Shown in pieces: positions 49,401 to 61,448 of a stretch of 64,000 nt of DNA. This DNA comes from Apostichopus japonicus (taxonomy: Eukaryota; Echinodermata; Holothuroidea; Aspidochirotida; Stichopodidae). The first letter of the stretch is position 1. Each line of letters begins with the position of its first letter. The translations under genes were made by a program, and so were the position numbers. The stretch spans positions 7,190,714-7,254,713 of the forward strand of contig NC_092567.1 in assembly GCF_037975245.1 (NCBI RefSeq), written 5' to 3'. The notes below the pieces were generated by a model. The model ran no database searches. It had not been told where the DNA came from and worked only from the letters and a program-made list of their open reading frames with translations.

Positions 49401-51069
49401 GTCATATTATATGATCATATAACAAATGTATAGTATGTGTATATTAAGTAACTGAGACTTTAATAACTTCATCGATCAATACTTTATTTTGGATAATTAT
49501 TTTAAGCTTCGCTTTATGAATGTTTTCATTGATTTATGATCTGTACATTTCATATCATCATTTTAATAATTGCGTTTATTATTAATAATTGTACGGCATA
49601 TCCTATTCGATGTACAGTATTAACTGATCCCATCAGCGCACGAAGAATATAACATGAACGCTCAAAATAGTTCACCGACAAACAAACATACACACGTTTC
49701 TATTGAGTGTTAACGTTAACTCTTCGAACGTAACAGTCAAGTTAAGGATGCTTTGATCATGCGCAATTAGTTATATTTCTCCAGGTATGATAACATGACG
49801 TCGATATAGGATTTATAACATTACTACAGAAATTAAGGAGATAGACAGGTTCCCATTATTGTTAGTGCTTTTCGTTATGTTTTAAATCAAAACTGACTGT
49901 AACGTCGATAATCTTAAAAATGAAAGTCAAGAGGAAAATTTACATTTGACTTATTAAAGAGAATCATACACTAAACATCCTGGTGAAATTTGTATCCAAT
50001 TCCTACATTGCGTTTGGAGATATCGATAGCTGAGATTGTAACAGTTTGTACCGAAAGTGAACTTGAAGCAAACAGGTCTGCTGTCATAGTAGGTGTGATG
50101 CCTGTGTGATGTCACTGGCAACAAAATGTTCTTTTTTTTTTAATGCTTTCACTTCCTTGGTTTGACTTTGGATTGAAAAACATCCCAACTTTGTTTAAGG
50201 GGTATGTGACAATGACAATACCCATAGTATAGAACATACCAATTTTGAAAAAAAGAAAATTAGACTCCCCTCGCCCCCCCCCCCCAACCCCCCCCCATTT
50301 GTGATTCCTTGTCGAAGGCAAAAGGAACCTATGCGATGGTGATGTCGTGTGCGTGTGTGTATGTGTGCTTCTGTGACGCTTGGTTGGGTCCGCGATAACT
50401 CAACAACGGAGTGATGGATATTTGTCTTACTTGCTAAATGTACATGCATTTACGTAAGATGGGGTGCCCTATTTGTTAGCGCTGACTTTAAGAATATTAA
50501 TGAGGTTATGCACTCTTGGACCCGAACTTGTGGGCCCCAATATTTTTGGGACCATTTAAGCGCAAAGTTTTATTGGGCCCAAATTTTGGGAACGGCAAAC
50601 AATTTATATTGCAATAACTCCACAACCTTCAAGTACATCAGGTTGTATCCAAACTTGGAATACAGTTGTTGGTTAATAGCTGGTACATGTTGGCATAAAT
50701 ATTATGTTACCGTATTGGGTGATGACGTAAAACACTTTAATATTCCACTAATCAAGAAACAATAGTGACCGTTGGACTCTTGTTGATATTTTATCGTCTT
50801 CATTTACCTTCCGTTGTTATTAAAGTCATAAATAATGCCTTACCTTTAAGACATACGATCACGTGAGCTCTCATAATTTATCAAGATCGAATAAGATAAT
50901 AACGCTGATAATGTTCTATACATCAAGTTAACATTAAGTACAATGGTATGCTCTCTGTGTTTAATCTTCGTTTTTTTTAAATTTCCTTCAAGTTTTTATT
51001 TTACTGCATCTTTTAAAATTGTTTGTGAGATAAATGGAGAATCAAACCCAACGATCATCTTAATAGTAT
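46436..51069. other. No gene recognised downstream of the LRR gene
   Basis: AT-rich DNA. A two-copy 47-bp tandem repeat (47214-47307) is listed separately. The frame at 47109-47303 reads partly through that repeat. Its first part (CRPTYEDKKCIEEGAAMDYV) looks protein-like, but I could not assign it. The frame at 47666-47860 has no family resemblance. Poly-G/C runs lie near 50275-50296. Confidence 0.5.
47214..47307 (+). repeat. Perfect two-copy tandem repeat, unit 47 bp
   Basis: The 47 bases starting TTGTATCACGTGTCGCGG and ending TTGGTTTAATTAC at 47214-47260 are repeated identically at 47261-47307. Identity suggests a very recent duplication, or an assembly effect. The unit contains the CACGTG palindrome. 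Confidence 0.92.
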
Positions 51070-51553
51070 GTGATAGGTTAGCTATCGATATCATGTGATA
51101 CCACTCTGATTTACGCTCCAATAATTGCCATCATGTGATTGTAAAGCTATCGATCATTTTAATAATATGTGATAAGTTAGCTATCGATCATTTTAATATT
51201 ATGTGATTGGTAAGCTATCGATAATTTTAACATTACATGATAGGTCAGCTATCGATAATTTTAATATTACATGATAGGTAAGCTATTGATCATTTTGATA
51301 TTACATGATAGGTAAGCTATTGATTATTTTAATACTATGTGATAGGTAAGCTATTGATCATTTTAATATTATGTGCTAGGTAAGCTATCGATATCATGTG
51401 ATTGGTAAGCTATCGATCATTTTAATAAAATGTGATAGGTAAGCTATCGATCATTTTAATATAATCTGATAAGTATTCTATCGATCATTTTAATATTATG
51501 TGATAGGTTAGCTATCGATCAGTTGAATATTACATGATAGCTAAGCTGTCGAC
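51070..51553 (+). repeat. 34-bp minisatellite, about 13 units
   Basis: The consensus unit is TATCGATCATTTTAATATTA followed by TGTGATAGGTAAGC. Units differ by single substitutions (ATGTGATAGG or ACATGATAGG, CTATCGAT or CTATTGAT). A few are shortened, for example CTATCGATATCATGTGATTG near 51388. Every unit keeps the near-palindrome ATCGAT. No coding potential. Confidence 0.93.
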
Positions 51554-54500
51554 GAGCAAGTCACTTTAGGTCACTTTACGCATTTGAGAACAATTACATT
51601 TGAACTTGGAGATACTGGTTCTGTACATGACCCGTAGATTTGAATAAGTTTTGAAATATTACATTTTGCCTTCATTAATTGCTTTGTGTACAGTCTTGTT
51701 TTGTAAGGTATATACGCAAAACCTTAAACAGCTATTGTTTTAGCGTTACAAAATGTTGGCGTAGTAAAGCTGATAATATTATGTGTATATCAAGTAATCA
51801 TTAAATACAAAGATCTGCTCTGTATAGTAAATACTCTTCATTTTATTATTTCATTGTTATTTTAATGCACTTTATAAATGAGTCTACTGGTTTCATTTTA
51901 TTTCAGATCTTCTTTATTTCTTGATATTTTCCTTCCATTTAGAACAATTTTAAGACTAACCAATACTTGCTCTAATTATTGTTTTATTTAGTCATTGATT
52001 ATAAGATTGCATCTACTTAAACCATTTATTAATTTTACTTTCTTTTAAGATTTAGTTTGCTTTATTTGGTTCCTCCTATTTCCAATTTATAAAATTAATC
52101 TTTGATATTACCCACGCGTAATACAGTGATTATTAGAGGAATATAGTTAAATGTTATCATAATAACAATGGCTGGCTGTCTACCGTTATACCATTGGTTG
52201 TGTTACTCAAAATCATACTAAAAAATTGTTTTGTTTTATAATCCAGTTCTTTGTTTCATTATTATGATCTCTAATGATGTTTCTTTGAAGACAATAGGAA
52301 CACGTGACTGACGTATTATAGTAAGATTTTCAAATGATAGTTACAAAGATAATGTTTTTGTATATTTAAGATGAACCTTAAATTCAACGATCGGCTCTCC
52401 ATTAATGTTTTTCATTTTCTTGTATCGTTTTTTTTTTTGCTACTTATTTATTAATGAAACTAATTGGTGATTAATGAATATTCATGATATCTTCACTGTT
52501 ATTCAATTTTTGTCGTATTTGCTTTAACCCAATTGGATATGATGAAGCCTCATGTTTACCAATATTATCCAACCCCCGTCCCGAAAAATTGAATATATTT
52601 ACATAACAACAAACACCGACTCACATATAAATATGGAAGAAATCACTGCGTTGCAGTATCTGTTTATAATATTAGATAATTCCAAGGAAATAATAATTCC
52701 TTTATTTTGTAATTGTTCTTGGGGTCTTCCGTATTTCTGTATGCTTGTACAATATACAATGTTTGCCCTCAAACACACTTGTTCCCTTTAAGGCGATCCT
52801 GGTCTCTCATTGTGATACAATTACCGATTCATCCCGTTTATCTGTTACTATATTATAAGTTCGTATCGTAGAATCTAATGATGAAATTATTAATATGTTT
52901 TGATGTTGTAATGTCAGCGGAAGCAATAAAAGAAAACTAATCAGAAGAATATGGTCAACAGTTTTATCTCTATGTAGCATGTAGTATATGTACTAATTTG
53001 AAATATTTTAACCTCTTGTGTGCCTTAAATTTAAACTTTCTCTTCAAGTTCATCCCAACATTTTCTAGAAATAAGTGCCTTTTGAAAGATTCCAAACTTC
53101 CAACTTTTTACCAAATATTCAAAAGTGTATAACAAAATGATCGTAAAGTATATTGCTCTATGTGGCATCTGGTGACCATTATCTGATTTTATAGCGTGTT
53201 TAGGGCAATATCTGAATCATCTCCAGGCAGGATTTTAACGGTTATAAAATCATCCTTGTTTTTTTCTCCTTAAAGAAACGAGTTTCACTCCTCGTTCCCA
53301 TACGAGGACTTCTCCTTATCAAAATCCATTGAGTAGATCATTGACGTATGCGTACGCATGAGGCCGGGGTGCGTTGGGGGGGGGGGGTAGAAAGCGGGTG
53401 TTTCTTGTGGATTCCCTCCATTGTATTAACTTTAAATCGAGATGAACTTCCTCATTGAATTTCATTCGTTAAATTAAAGATGAATTAATAAACTGGTATA
53501 TCAATGATACCGATACTCCTGGCCACTATATCTTCTTACTGAAATCATTTCTCCCGTACAATGTCCTTTCCCTTCCCCGTTCGTCCTCAACTGAACTGGA
53601 TACCACGTATGTCTGTTTATATGTATTGACAACGTCATAAGGCTTATCAATATATGCTAATATTTTTTGAGGCCTTTGTTAGAGGGTTTTCCTTAAACTG
53701 TTACCTAAAACGCAAACGAAAGTGTACATTTGCTGAGAGTGTTTATTAATACATCGATGACAATATCTTTTTCTATTTTACTTATTATTTTATGTCGTGA
53801 ATTTGAAGGTTGCTTCATAGACTTGTTTCAACATAGATTTCAATCCTTTCTTGTTTTAACTCTCTTTGACTCAGTTTCTAAAGGTCGTAACATTGACCTA
53901 TATTGATGTCTGGCAGTAATATAAATGGCTTATTTCATCCTTCATGGTGTGATTTGTGGTCTTGCAGAAAAGAGATATATCGTCTCGTTAACACCGCGGT
54001 TTATGGTATACCGCCAGCTGACAGTTTGTGGTAATTCATCCTAAGTAAGCGATATTATCAGATCGATACACAGTTCAATGATGGGGTAATGATTGCTCCT
54101 TGTTTGAGGTGTTTAATTAGTCAACGTACTGATAGTTGTCATTACATTAGTAAACAAATCAAACAGAACACACATCAAACTTCAAAATACGAAAGGGAAG
54201 TGGGGGGGGGTGGCTGGAAATCTGGACACAGTAGCATATATGACGTCATGATCTATTGTTAGGGCGTAAGATATGCATCATCACATATATCATGATAAGA
54301 CTGCACTGTATGGTGGAGGGGAGGGTTTGAGTTTGGCGTGGATAAGTTACATTATTTAGGTTGTACTGATGTCACATGTGGTTAAATATCTTACCATGAA
54401 CCTTGCCTTGGCAATATAAAGCAATTTTAACTCCTATAATGCGGAAGTCATTGTTTTCCAAGATGACAATATTACGGTAAACAACAGTCGACCCATTCAA

Positions 54501-56227
54501 GAGTGAGGCAAGAACGGGATATGTGTGGAAGGCTAATATAACCGGAACGATGGTAAAACCTAATCATGTTTGGTTAGTGTACGGATGAAAATAATTTTAC
54601 ATTTAACGACACTTTAAGTAGCATTTTTGTGGGTAAGTTTGTAATTTTTCATCTCCCCCGACCAAGCCATGTAAGATTAACTCCTGTTTTAAAATTATCA
54701 ATATATCTTACCATGTGAATGTTGCCGTACAACTGCCGATAAAAACTAAACTGATTGGACCAATAATACACGATAAAATACATGTAAGTTATGTAACACA
54801 CAAATTCAGTGCAATATTTTACTTCTTCATTTACAAGCCATCCATCTGCATACATTATTACATCATTTAATGATATCCTAATTTACCTAAATTTGCTCGT
54901 AAGCAAACGTTACGTAACAAATATGTAAGGACAAGACAATGTTTCTCTCATTGTAAACCTCAAAGCAGCCATATTTTCCAGAAGAATGTTACCAAAACCT
55001 TCGACTTTTCAAAATGAGATTGCAATTAATCAAATTAAGGCACCTTGTTTTAAGTCGGTTAGTAAGAGTAATTAATAAAGTACATACAGTTTACAAATTG
55101 TAGTCAATCAGATAAGTTTTTAACTAGATCTAGAACATTCAAACTTTAACTTACTGTTTGTTTGAATTAAGCCTTACAAAGTTAACAAACAGTTTTGCTA
55201 CTGTATTCCTGAAGCAAATAACACTTTTATCAAAATCAACCTAAATATTTACTTTAAATATACAAAGAATCATCTTCTTAGCCTAACACGAAATAGTCCA
55301 TTGTTACAGACTAGCATCCAATCTAAAAATATACACTTAAAAAATGTTGCATTCAAAGTGAAACCATTTATCTGTACTAGTTTTAACAATATCAGCATTG
55401 ATCGCCGCACAGTTCTCATTTCTCTTTGAATAAAGCGTACGACCGCCCTCTAAAATAACAAAGTTTGCATCACGCGGGGGACACAACTATCTTCTAATTA
55501 TAATAAAGGTATCGTAAGATGAAGACTGTGGAGTACGGTCAGGATAGTCAGAGTGAGGTTGTAGGATTATTTAGATCATACATGTTTCTTTGAGATTAGA
55601 AGGGCCGCCCTGACATAAGTTAGTTGTTGATGTTCACAAGAATGAATATTCAAATAACATAATGATATAGATATAAACATCAAGAATAACAAAGGTGGAA
55701 CCATAATAATGTACAGCTTACTACCGTAAAAGCTGTGTTTATTTATTAGGGGAAGATTGTGATCGTTTTTATAACCAATTTGGTTTCGCTTAGGTTGTGA
55801 ATACAACTATACATTTACATGCTAAATATACTTATAGCTTATTAATCAGTTTGAATGATATAGTCATGCCATAGGAGTATAAAGACAAACTTGTGTTTAT
55901 GTACATAGTTTAAAGCCTGCACGACGATAGAGATATTGCTTGTTATGTATATTTAGCGTATATGAATACAAACGGTTATCCAGGTTAATCGGCCTATAAA
56001 TCTGAATTATTCGGTCGAAACACCTGGGTTAACAATGACAAACTCCGATAATTAAGCGGATTATCGGTCTGATTTGTAACCCAATATCCAATTTTATTGC
56101 CGATAAGCTTTCATGTTTACTTGAGTAACCTGAAGTACTGGTTCAAAACACGACTAGCATCGACCGATAATCCAACTTTTTTTCAGGATAAAACTGGAAT
56201 ATATAATGAGTGGGTATTTTGCTTTGT
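51554..56227. other. No gene recognised
   Basis: AT-rich sequence with a poly-G run at 53376-53387. At 56039-56065 and 56158-56172 there are GATAATC/CGATTATC-type words similar to the minisatellite units of the 34654 element, but no array. Frames in this region are short and unremarkable. Confidence 0.5.
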
Positions 56228-56273
56228 CGAAATGAAAAAAATACCAGATATTTCCGAAACCGAACACTACACA

Positions 56274-56753
56274 CATAGGTCAAGGAGGCGGAAGGGGGGG
56301 GGGGGCTAACGAAATATTTCTTTCTGAAAATTCGGGCAATATGCTGAGAATTTTTTCGGGCACCTATACTGAAAGAAAAATACATTGCAATGATCTAGCT
56401 AAAGGAAATGAATAGTTTAAAAATTATCTCCTTGGTAATTAAAATAAAGTTCTAAGCTTGGCCGACTAATGCACCATTACTAATGTAAAAGAGAGTGTTG
56501 ACATAATTGGACCTCCATGCTTTTTATCCATCTACATAGGACAATTCGTTGTTTATAATGAGCATCCCGCCGTATAATGCGCAACTTTCAGTGACCGTAG
56601 GGTACATGATGGCATGCGATGTAATAACCGATGCTTGCTTATATGATATTGACATTTACATGTTGAACGTGCGCGGAGCGTGCGAAAATGTTGGTTATAT
56701 TTTCGGGCAAGTCGTTACAGCTCCCCAAATAAAATTGGGCTCCTTCGCCTTTG
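56274..56753 (-). mobile_element. Intact CATAGG-type hAT MITE (480 bp)
   Basis: The left end is CATAGGTCAAGGAGGC and the right end GGGCTCCTTCGCCTTTG, imperfect inverted repeats. ACTACACA flanks both ends (56266-56273 and 56754-56761), a perfect 8-bp duplication. It is nested in the composite, and the same junction is seen at 13678 in the other copy. The central ACATCGCATGCC-type block is shared with the copies at 13000-13266 and 29581-29947. Confidence 0.92.
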
Positions 56754-56902
56754 ACTACACACATAGACAGTTTTGAGGCTGTTCATCCTGGAACGCCATT
56801 TTCATGCTCACTGATATGATGTGGTATCTGCTGTTTGCTTTACAAATTCGAACAGTCACGTAGCGGATAATTTGCCAAGGGAGGGGCGAAGCCTGTAGGC
56901 AA

Positions 56903-57015
56903 ATTATCTAAGCGTAGTGCCACCACGAGTTGGCGCGAAGCGTACAAGAAAAGTTTGGCTAAAAATGCCTCCCAGATCGCTGGAAATGACACTTCCCATG
57001 CCGTGTAAGTTGCAA
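56903..57015 (-). repeat. 110-bp transposon core repeat, copy 8
   Basis: TTATCTAAGCGTAGTGCCACC, GAGTTGGCGCGAAGCGTAC, then GATCGCTGGAAATGACACTTCC. It corresponds to copy 3 at 12761-12869 within the same composite. Confidence 0.85.
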
Positions 57016-57644
57016 CTAAGCATTTTCTATTTCGAATTTACTAGCGATATCATATAAAAATATGCTCGGGGGGGGGGGGGGGAGCGGCGGTCGTAAATGC
57101 GTCATACTCCCGACGACTCGGTCGAGTTCGAGACCAGCCACAGTTGGTTTCATAGCAAAATTGTTTAAGGCGTCCACACACACACGCGTTATGATAGACC
57201 ATATATAGATACATTAGTGAGAGAGGAAAAATGGAAACGTCAAAAATGGAGTTGTCGGTTTAAGGGGTAAGGTGAGGCGCTTGCCCCTTCCGAAATCCTC
57301 GATTCGTCACTGTCTACGCGGTCATGTGTATATAATAGGTTCAGCGCTGTAATGATGTCACTGTTTCTCTTTCTCTTCCCGGTGTCTATGCGTTTATCTT
57401 CTACTCCCTCCTTTCCTCCTTTTTCTCTCCTTCTTCTTTTCCCTTCCTTCCTCTCCTCCTCTTTTCCCCCCTCTTTTTCCTTTTTTCCCCTCTTTTTTTC
57501 TTCTCTTTTTTTCTTTCCTATTTTTCTTACCCGGGGGGGGGGGGGGCGCGCGCCCCCAACGCCCCCCTTGGATACGCGCCTGTTAGCTATACTTCCAGAA
57601 AAAAAAACATACATTGTTCAACGACACGTACACTCTAAAAAACA

Positions 57645-57845
57645 AAGTGCTGAAAACAGCACATAGAGTGCTATTTTACAGCACTTACCAAGAGCCCTAT
57701 GAGGGATTGCACCCTTAGTGCTATAAACAGCGCTCTCAAAGGTGCTAACCATACAAGCACCTGAAAAGTGCTACAACAGTCCCGCACTTTAAGTGCTACC
57801 ACCAGCACTGGAAAGAGCAAATATAGCACCTGTAAGTGCAAGTCC
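57645..57845. repeat. AGTGCT/AGCACT subterminal repeats, left end
   Basis: About ten AGTGCT, AGCACT, AGCACC or GGTGCT words in both orientations in 200 bases, spaced 10-30 bp apart. In CACTA transposons, such clusters are binding sites for the element's own protein. Here that role is inference. Confidence 0.85.
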
Positions 57846-59046
57846 TAATTAATCTGTATCACTTGCAAAATATGGAATGCAAAGGGTAGGTCAAAACACA
57901 GCATCTCCTGACTGAAATAAAAGGGAACACATTTTATTCTTTTCTTTCTTCCTTTTATTGCTTCCTGTACTTGAGAAATAAAAATTCATAAGTTACACTT
58001 ATACCAAATAGTGTAGACGGATTAGCTTAAGTATCTCAGCAAACCCTTTGGTTACTATAAATTTAAGGCTGTTGACCAGAAGTGCTAGAGTATATCCATG
58101 CATAGTGTTCTAGCCTAACTTTATGTTTACATTTAGCCATGGACGTTACAATTTTCAAACATGATATTAATTTTCTGTATTAGTACTGAGTGATATTTAC
58201 AGGAGATGGGACTATGCACCCCCAAAATTCAGTAAAATCCAGATTCCAACTGGAAAAGATCTCAGATTGGACGAATTAAATTTAAAAAAAAAAAACATTT
58301 TTGACCACCCAATGAGGCTTTGTTCCCATGGTCCCTTATTTTGGACAACACCTTCAAACCTATTCACTCCACTCTTTGAATTAAGTCAAATGAAAATAAC
58401 ACCAACTTGATCCAAAATTAAACTGAAACATAACACTGAATAACATCTAACAGTCTGAATGAATGTTTTAAAACATGATAAAATTAACAGTGACAACACC
58501 CAATCAAGAATAAGTTAGGTAAACCTACGCTCCCGAAGGGCGAGCAAGTACCTGACATATTGTGAGTCATTAATTAGTAATGAGTAATTTGTGTGAGTGG
58601 CTGTGGCTGAGATCTGGTGCAAGCAGTATCCCTCCCAATTTTATAAGCCCAAACTTAAATCATCAACTGTACAACCTGAATAACTGGTCAAAACCTGAAT
58701 TTATCCATCATAACCAGGTTCATCTGGAGATGATTTTAGAGATATATGTGGGTCTAAGTTGTGTAGTGTTCAGTTTTGTATTTGTTAACCATGTGTTGTA
58801 GGCCTTATATTTCTGTTAATGTCAAAAATCCAACTACACTTTATATAATAGGTATATACTGAGCTCTAAAGGATTACTAGAATTGAAACACTGATCCCAA
58901 AGTAAAAACATACGGCATGTTTTTCTACTACAAAATGGCCAATGCAACTTAAGAAACGTTAAGAGAAATCTTGAAAGAGATTAATGCTAGTAATTAAAAC
59001 GAATAAATTTTAAGACATGCTTGCAACAGACTTTCCTTAATGCTTT
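57846..59046. other. Interior of the CACTC-ended element, downstream of the gene remnant
   Basis: AT-rich and non-coding as far as I can see. The 73-codon frame at 58580-58801 shows no family resemblance. It could hold the 3' UTR of the minus-strand gene. AATAAA on the minus strand was not clearly placed. Confidence 0.4.
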
Positions 59047-59401
59047 TTAACTAAACTGTGAACAGTCTCTACTCCACATTTTGCAAGCAATCCTTATCTC
59101 CTTAACATGATTACTTATCTTTTGACCTGTTAGGGGTATGCCATACAACACAGTTTGGATAAAGGTGTAGAAATCTGTGAGCTGCACCGCATATGCTACA
59201 TTAAAAACATAATGAACTTTCATTAAATTATCTGTAGCTGCTACAATTCCACATGCTTGCCTGGAAACAGGTAGGGCAACTCCATCCAGAACTACAAAAA
59301 AACTGCTGCAAGTCAGTCACATTGCTTCCAATGGCCAAGAGGTGTGGCTATTTACTGCTGAGTTGGCTTTTCCTTGCATATTCTTCCACATTTGTTCCGA
59401 T
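59047..59401 (-). pseudogene. Exon 4 (terminal) of the element-borne gene, with stop and frameshift
   Basis: The acceptor TTTATTTTCTTCTTAG precedes 59401. The reading starts IGTNVEEYARKSQLSSK, hits TAG, then goes on PHLLAIGSNVTDLQQFF. A run of seven T bases (59296-59302 region) then shifts the frame by one. In the shifted frame come VVLDGVALPVSRQACG, LMKVHYVFNVAYAVQLTDFY, TFIQTVLYGIPLTGQK and SNHVKEIR, ending in TAA at 59047-59049. Blocks such as HYVFN-x(2)-Y, FYTFIQT and VKEIR recall a large uncharacterised multicopy protein family that I remember from fish and invertebrate annotations. The function is unknown. One nonsense codon plus one frameshift means it is dead, unless the lesions are sequencing errors. 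Confidence 0.68.
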
Positions 59402-59912
59402 CTAAGAAGAAAATAAATTAAGCAAGCATTAATTTCCAAAATAGTGCCAATTTCTCTAGTAATCTCTGAAAACTTCAACTAGTCCGGGTGAAAATTAGTT
59501 CACATTCTGCTTGCATCACTAACCGTACTATTATGTATCTTGCCTGAACTGCTGCCTGGCTAGTGCCATATTTTAACCAAATATAAAATCCATGTTAATA
59601 TCTAACCAGCTAAAAAGATATGCAGATATTACTTGATATATAATTAAGGATTATCTGGCTCAGGTACAGAATAGTCTACATTGACCCACATCTGTATCAG
59701 ATAGTTTTATGTGGTTGACTCTTATCTCCTGAAGGAAAGACACATTTAATAAAAGCACCTACCTGGACCGCCCAGCCCAGATTGAGCCAAGGGGCTGAGG
59801 TCTAGAGGACAGAATGTCAGCACCAATATCCCCTAGGCTCAAATGGTTAAAGATTGATCACTCTGCATGAATTTTGGCAGATCTTTCCCACTCAACACAC
59901 AAAACAACTTAC

Positions 59913-60031
59913 TGGTTGCCAGGCGATGAAGTAACCGACATTGTCATCTCGACTGCATTTTCCACTTTTCCTTGTGTTGAAAGACGGCAATAGGTGAACC
60001 AATGCAAAGAGACCGTACATGGATGCATGTT
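59913..60031 (-). pseudogene. Exon 3 of the element-borne gene
   Basis: Acceptor TTCATTTTCTTCTTTAG and donor GTAAGT. The frame reads HASMYGLFALVHLLPSFN, then TRKSGKCSRDD and NVGYFIAWQP, open throughout. It is 119 nt, phase 1 in and 0 out. The LF-x-LVHLLP segment followed by a Lys/Ser-rich stretch and a hydrophobic ...FIAWQP continuing into IGTNVEEY of exon 4 gives a smooth protein-like join. This is the best-preserved exon. Confidence 0.68.
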
Positions 60032-60988
60032 CTAAAGAAGAAAATGAAAAGTTTCTTAATAATGAAAAACATAAAAACAGATTACATATCTCAACAAAAC
60101 AGATGTATATGTCAACAAAATAGTGTGACGTGTAAGTTAGTAATTGTTTGTTCCTACTACTTGCTCTAGAAATTGCAATATACAAATTACACATAGGCAC
60201 TGCATGCCAAAAAAAAAAAAAAAAAACATTAATCTGATATACTTTTATGTCCACTGAACCCAATTACATAGGCCTATGTCAATTTCACAGTCATAGGTCT
60301 TTTCAAAGTCACTAAAATAAATATGGTGGAAGACTGAAGGATTTCTGGGATGCTTCTATAATTGAAATTGGTTAGGCCAGGAAATTAATACTTTTGCTTA
60401 TTGAATACACTGTTGGATGGAGGAAACTAAGGCATCAAGTGGTACAGTAACTCGTATAAATGAATGAACCAAGCAAGTGGCTATACAGGTACAACCCTAC
60501 ACCACCAGACCTACAACATTGGTTCTAGAATGTTTCTAGAATAATAACACACCCCTCCACCCACAGCGCTTTAACAGTACGTGGCTCAAGAAAATTTCCT
60601 TCAGTTTACCCTTACTCCACAGCTGGAAAGAAAGCAAAAGTGAACAGGATTGCCAGCTTAGTCAATTTTAGTGCATGGGCCTAAGAACTGGCTACTGGCT
60701 AAATTTTAGTTATAACCTTTGATCTGAAATCTGGATACAAGTTTTAATCCACTGATTTCAACAATTTGCGAGCAATCTGATAATGATCTGGCTATTTTTG
60801 ATTCACACGCTGCAGCCTGAATTGACACTTAAATGATCTTTGACCTCAATTTTTGGATACATTCGTGATGGGTCCCCTCCCATGGATCAGTTTAGCCAAG
60901 TTAGCTTCAGTACTTGAAAATTCACATAAGACTGCAGGAGATAATACCACTTAATGAACTATCGTTAAACAGGTAGATGCCCACCAAC

Positions 60989-61103
60989 CACATAAGCTCC
61001 CACCAGCTTCTATAGTGTCTGAACTTAAGTCTTCTTCAAAATCTAGATTGGAATGTAATTCAGTTTCGGTTTAATCACTTTCATTCATTTCTTCCATGTA
61101 TGT
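60989..61103 (-). pseudogene. Exon 2 of the element-borne gene, with one stop
   Basis: Acceptor CTTTCTTTAG. The frame set by exon 1 reads TYMEEMNESD, then TAA, then TETELHSNLDFEEDLSSDT and IEAGGSLC, leaving one base. It is 115 nt, phase 0 in and 1 out, which is exactly what exon 3 needs. The stretch is strongly acidic (Glu/Asp/Ser), a plausible linker. The donor GTTGGT is weak. The in-frame TAA is a disabling change or an error. Confidence 0.55.
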
Positions 61104-61283
61104 CTAAAGAAAGTTGGGTACCAGACAAACTGTTAACAGCATTGCCCCTTTTCTGTACATGATTTTACCTATAGCAGTCTTTTAAAGAGCTAACATACCA
61201 AATATTCACTACAGAAAACTTGACTGAACTTGCATAATGAGAGTCACATGACTACAAAATGTTAGCACTTTTTTGAAGCATAC

Positions 61284-61448
61284 CCTCAGACTTTTCTGTT
61301 TCTTCAAATTCAAACTGAAGGTCCCGCAGAGCTGAGTTGGTGAGTACATGCTATGTACTTCCAAATGAAGCGGGAATGTTCCCCCCCATTTCATCAAAAA
61401 GTTATTGGCGACCTGATCTCCATACATCTGCTCAAAGTCTTGCAAAAT
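61284..61448 (-). pseudogene. Exon 1 (first recognisable coding exon) of the element-borne gene
   Basis: Acceptor CCATTCTTGTACTTGTAG and donor GTATGC. It is open for 55 codons: ILQDFEQMYGDQVANNFLMK, WGGTFPLHLEVHSMY, SPTQLCGTFSLNLKKQ and KSLR. The opening QDFEQMYG-x-VA-x-x-FL-x-KW is characteristic of the same uncharacterised family. There is no start codon in the exon, so an upstream coding exon is expected between here and the 5' donor at 62574, but I could not find it. The gene may have lost it. Confidence 0.62.

Larger units (their letters stand above)
56228..57582 (-). mobile_element. Inverted partial copy of the 12214 composite
   Basis: Read on the minus strand from 57582, the sequence follows the 12214 composite: CAGGCGCGTATCCAAGG, GC palindrome and poly-G, purine tract, AACTGTGGCTGGTCTCGAAC, core repeat, TGCTGTTTGC, then the CATAGG-type MITE, then GTTCGGTTTCGGAAATATCTG. 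Similarity to 12214-13715 fades after TTTTTTCATTT near 56228. The 14.3 kb end is therefore missing here. The 13275 MITE is absent, so that insertion is younger than the separation of the two copies. Confidence 0.85.
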
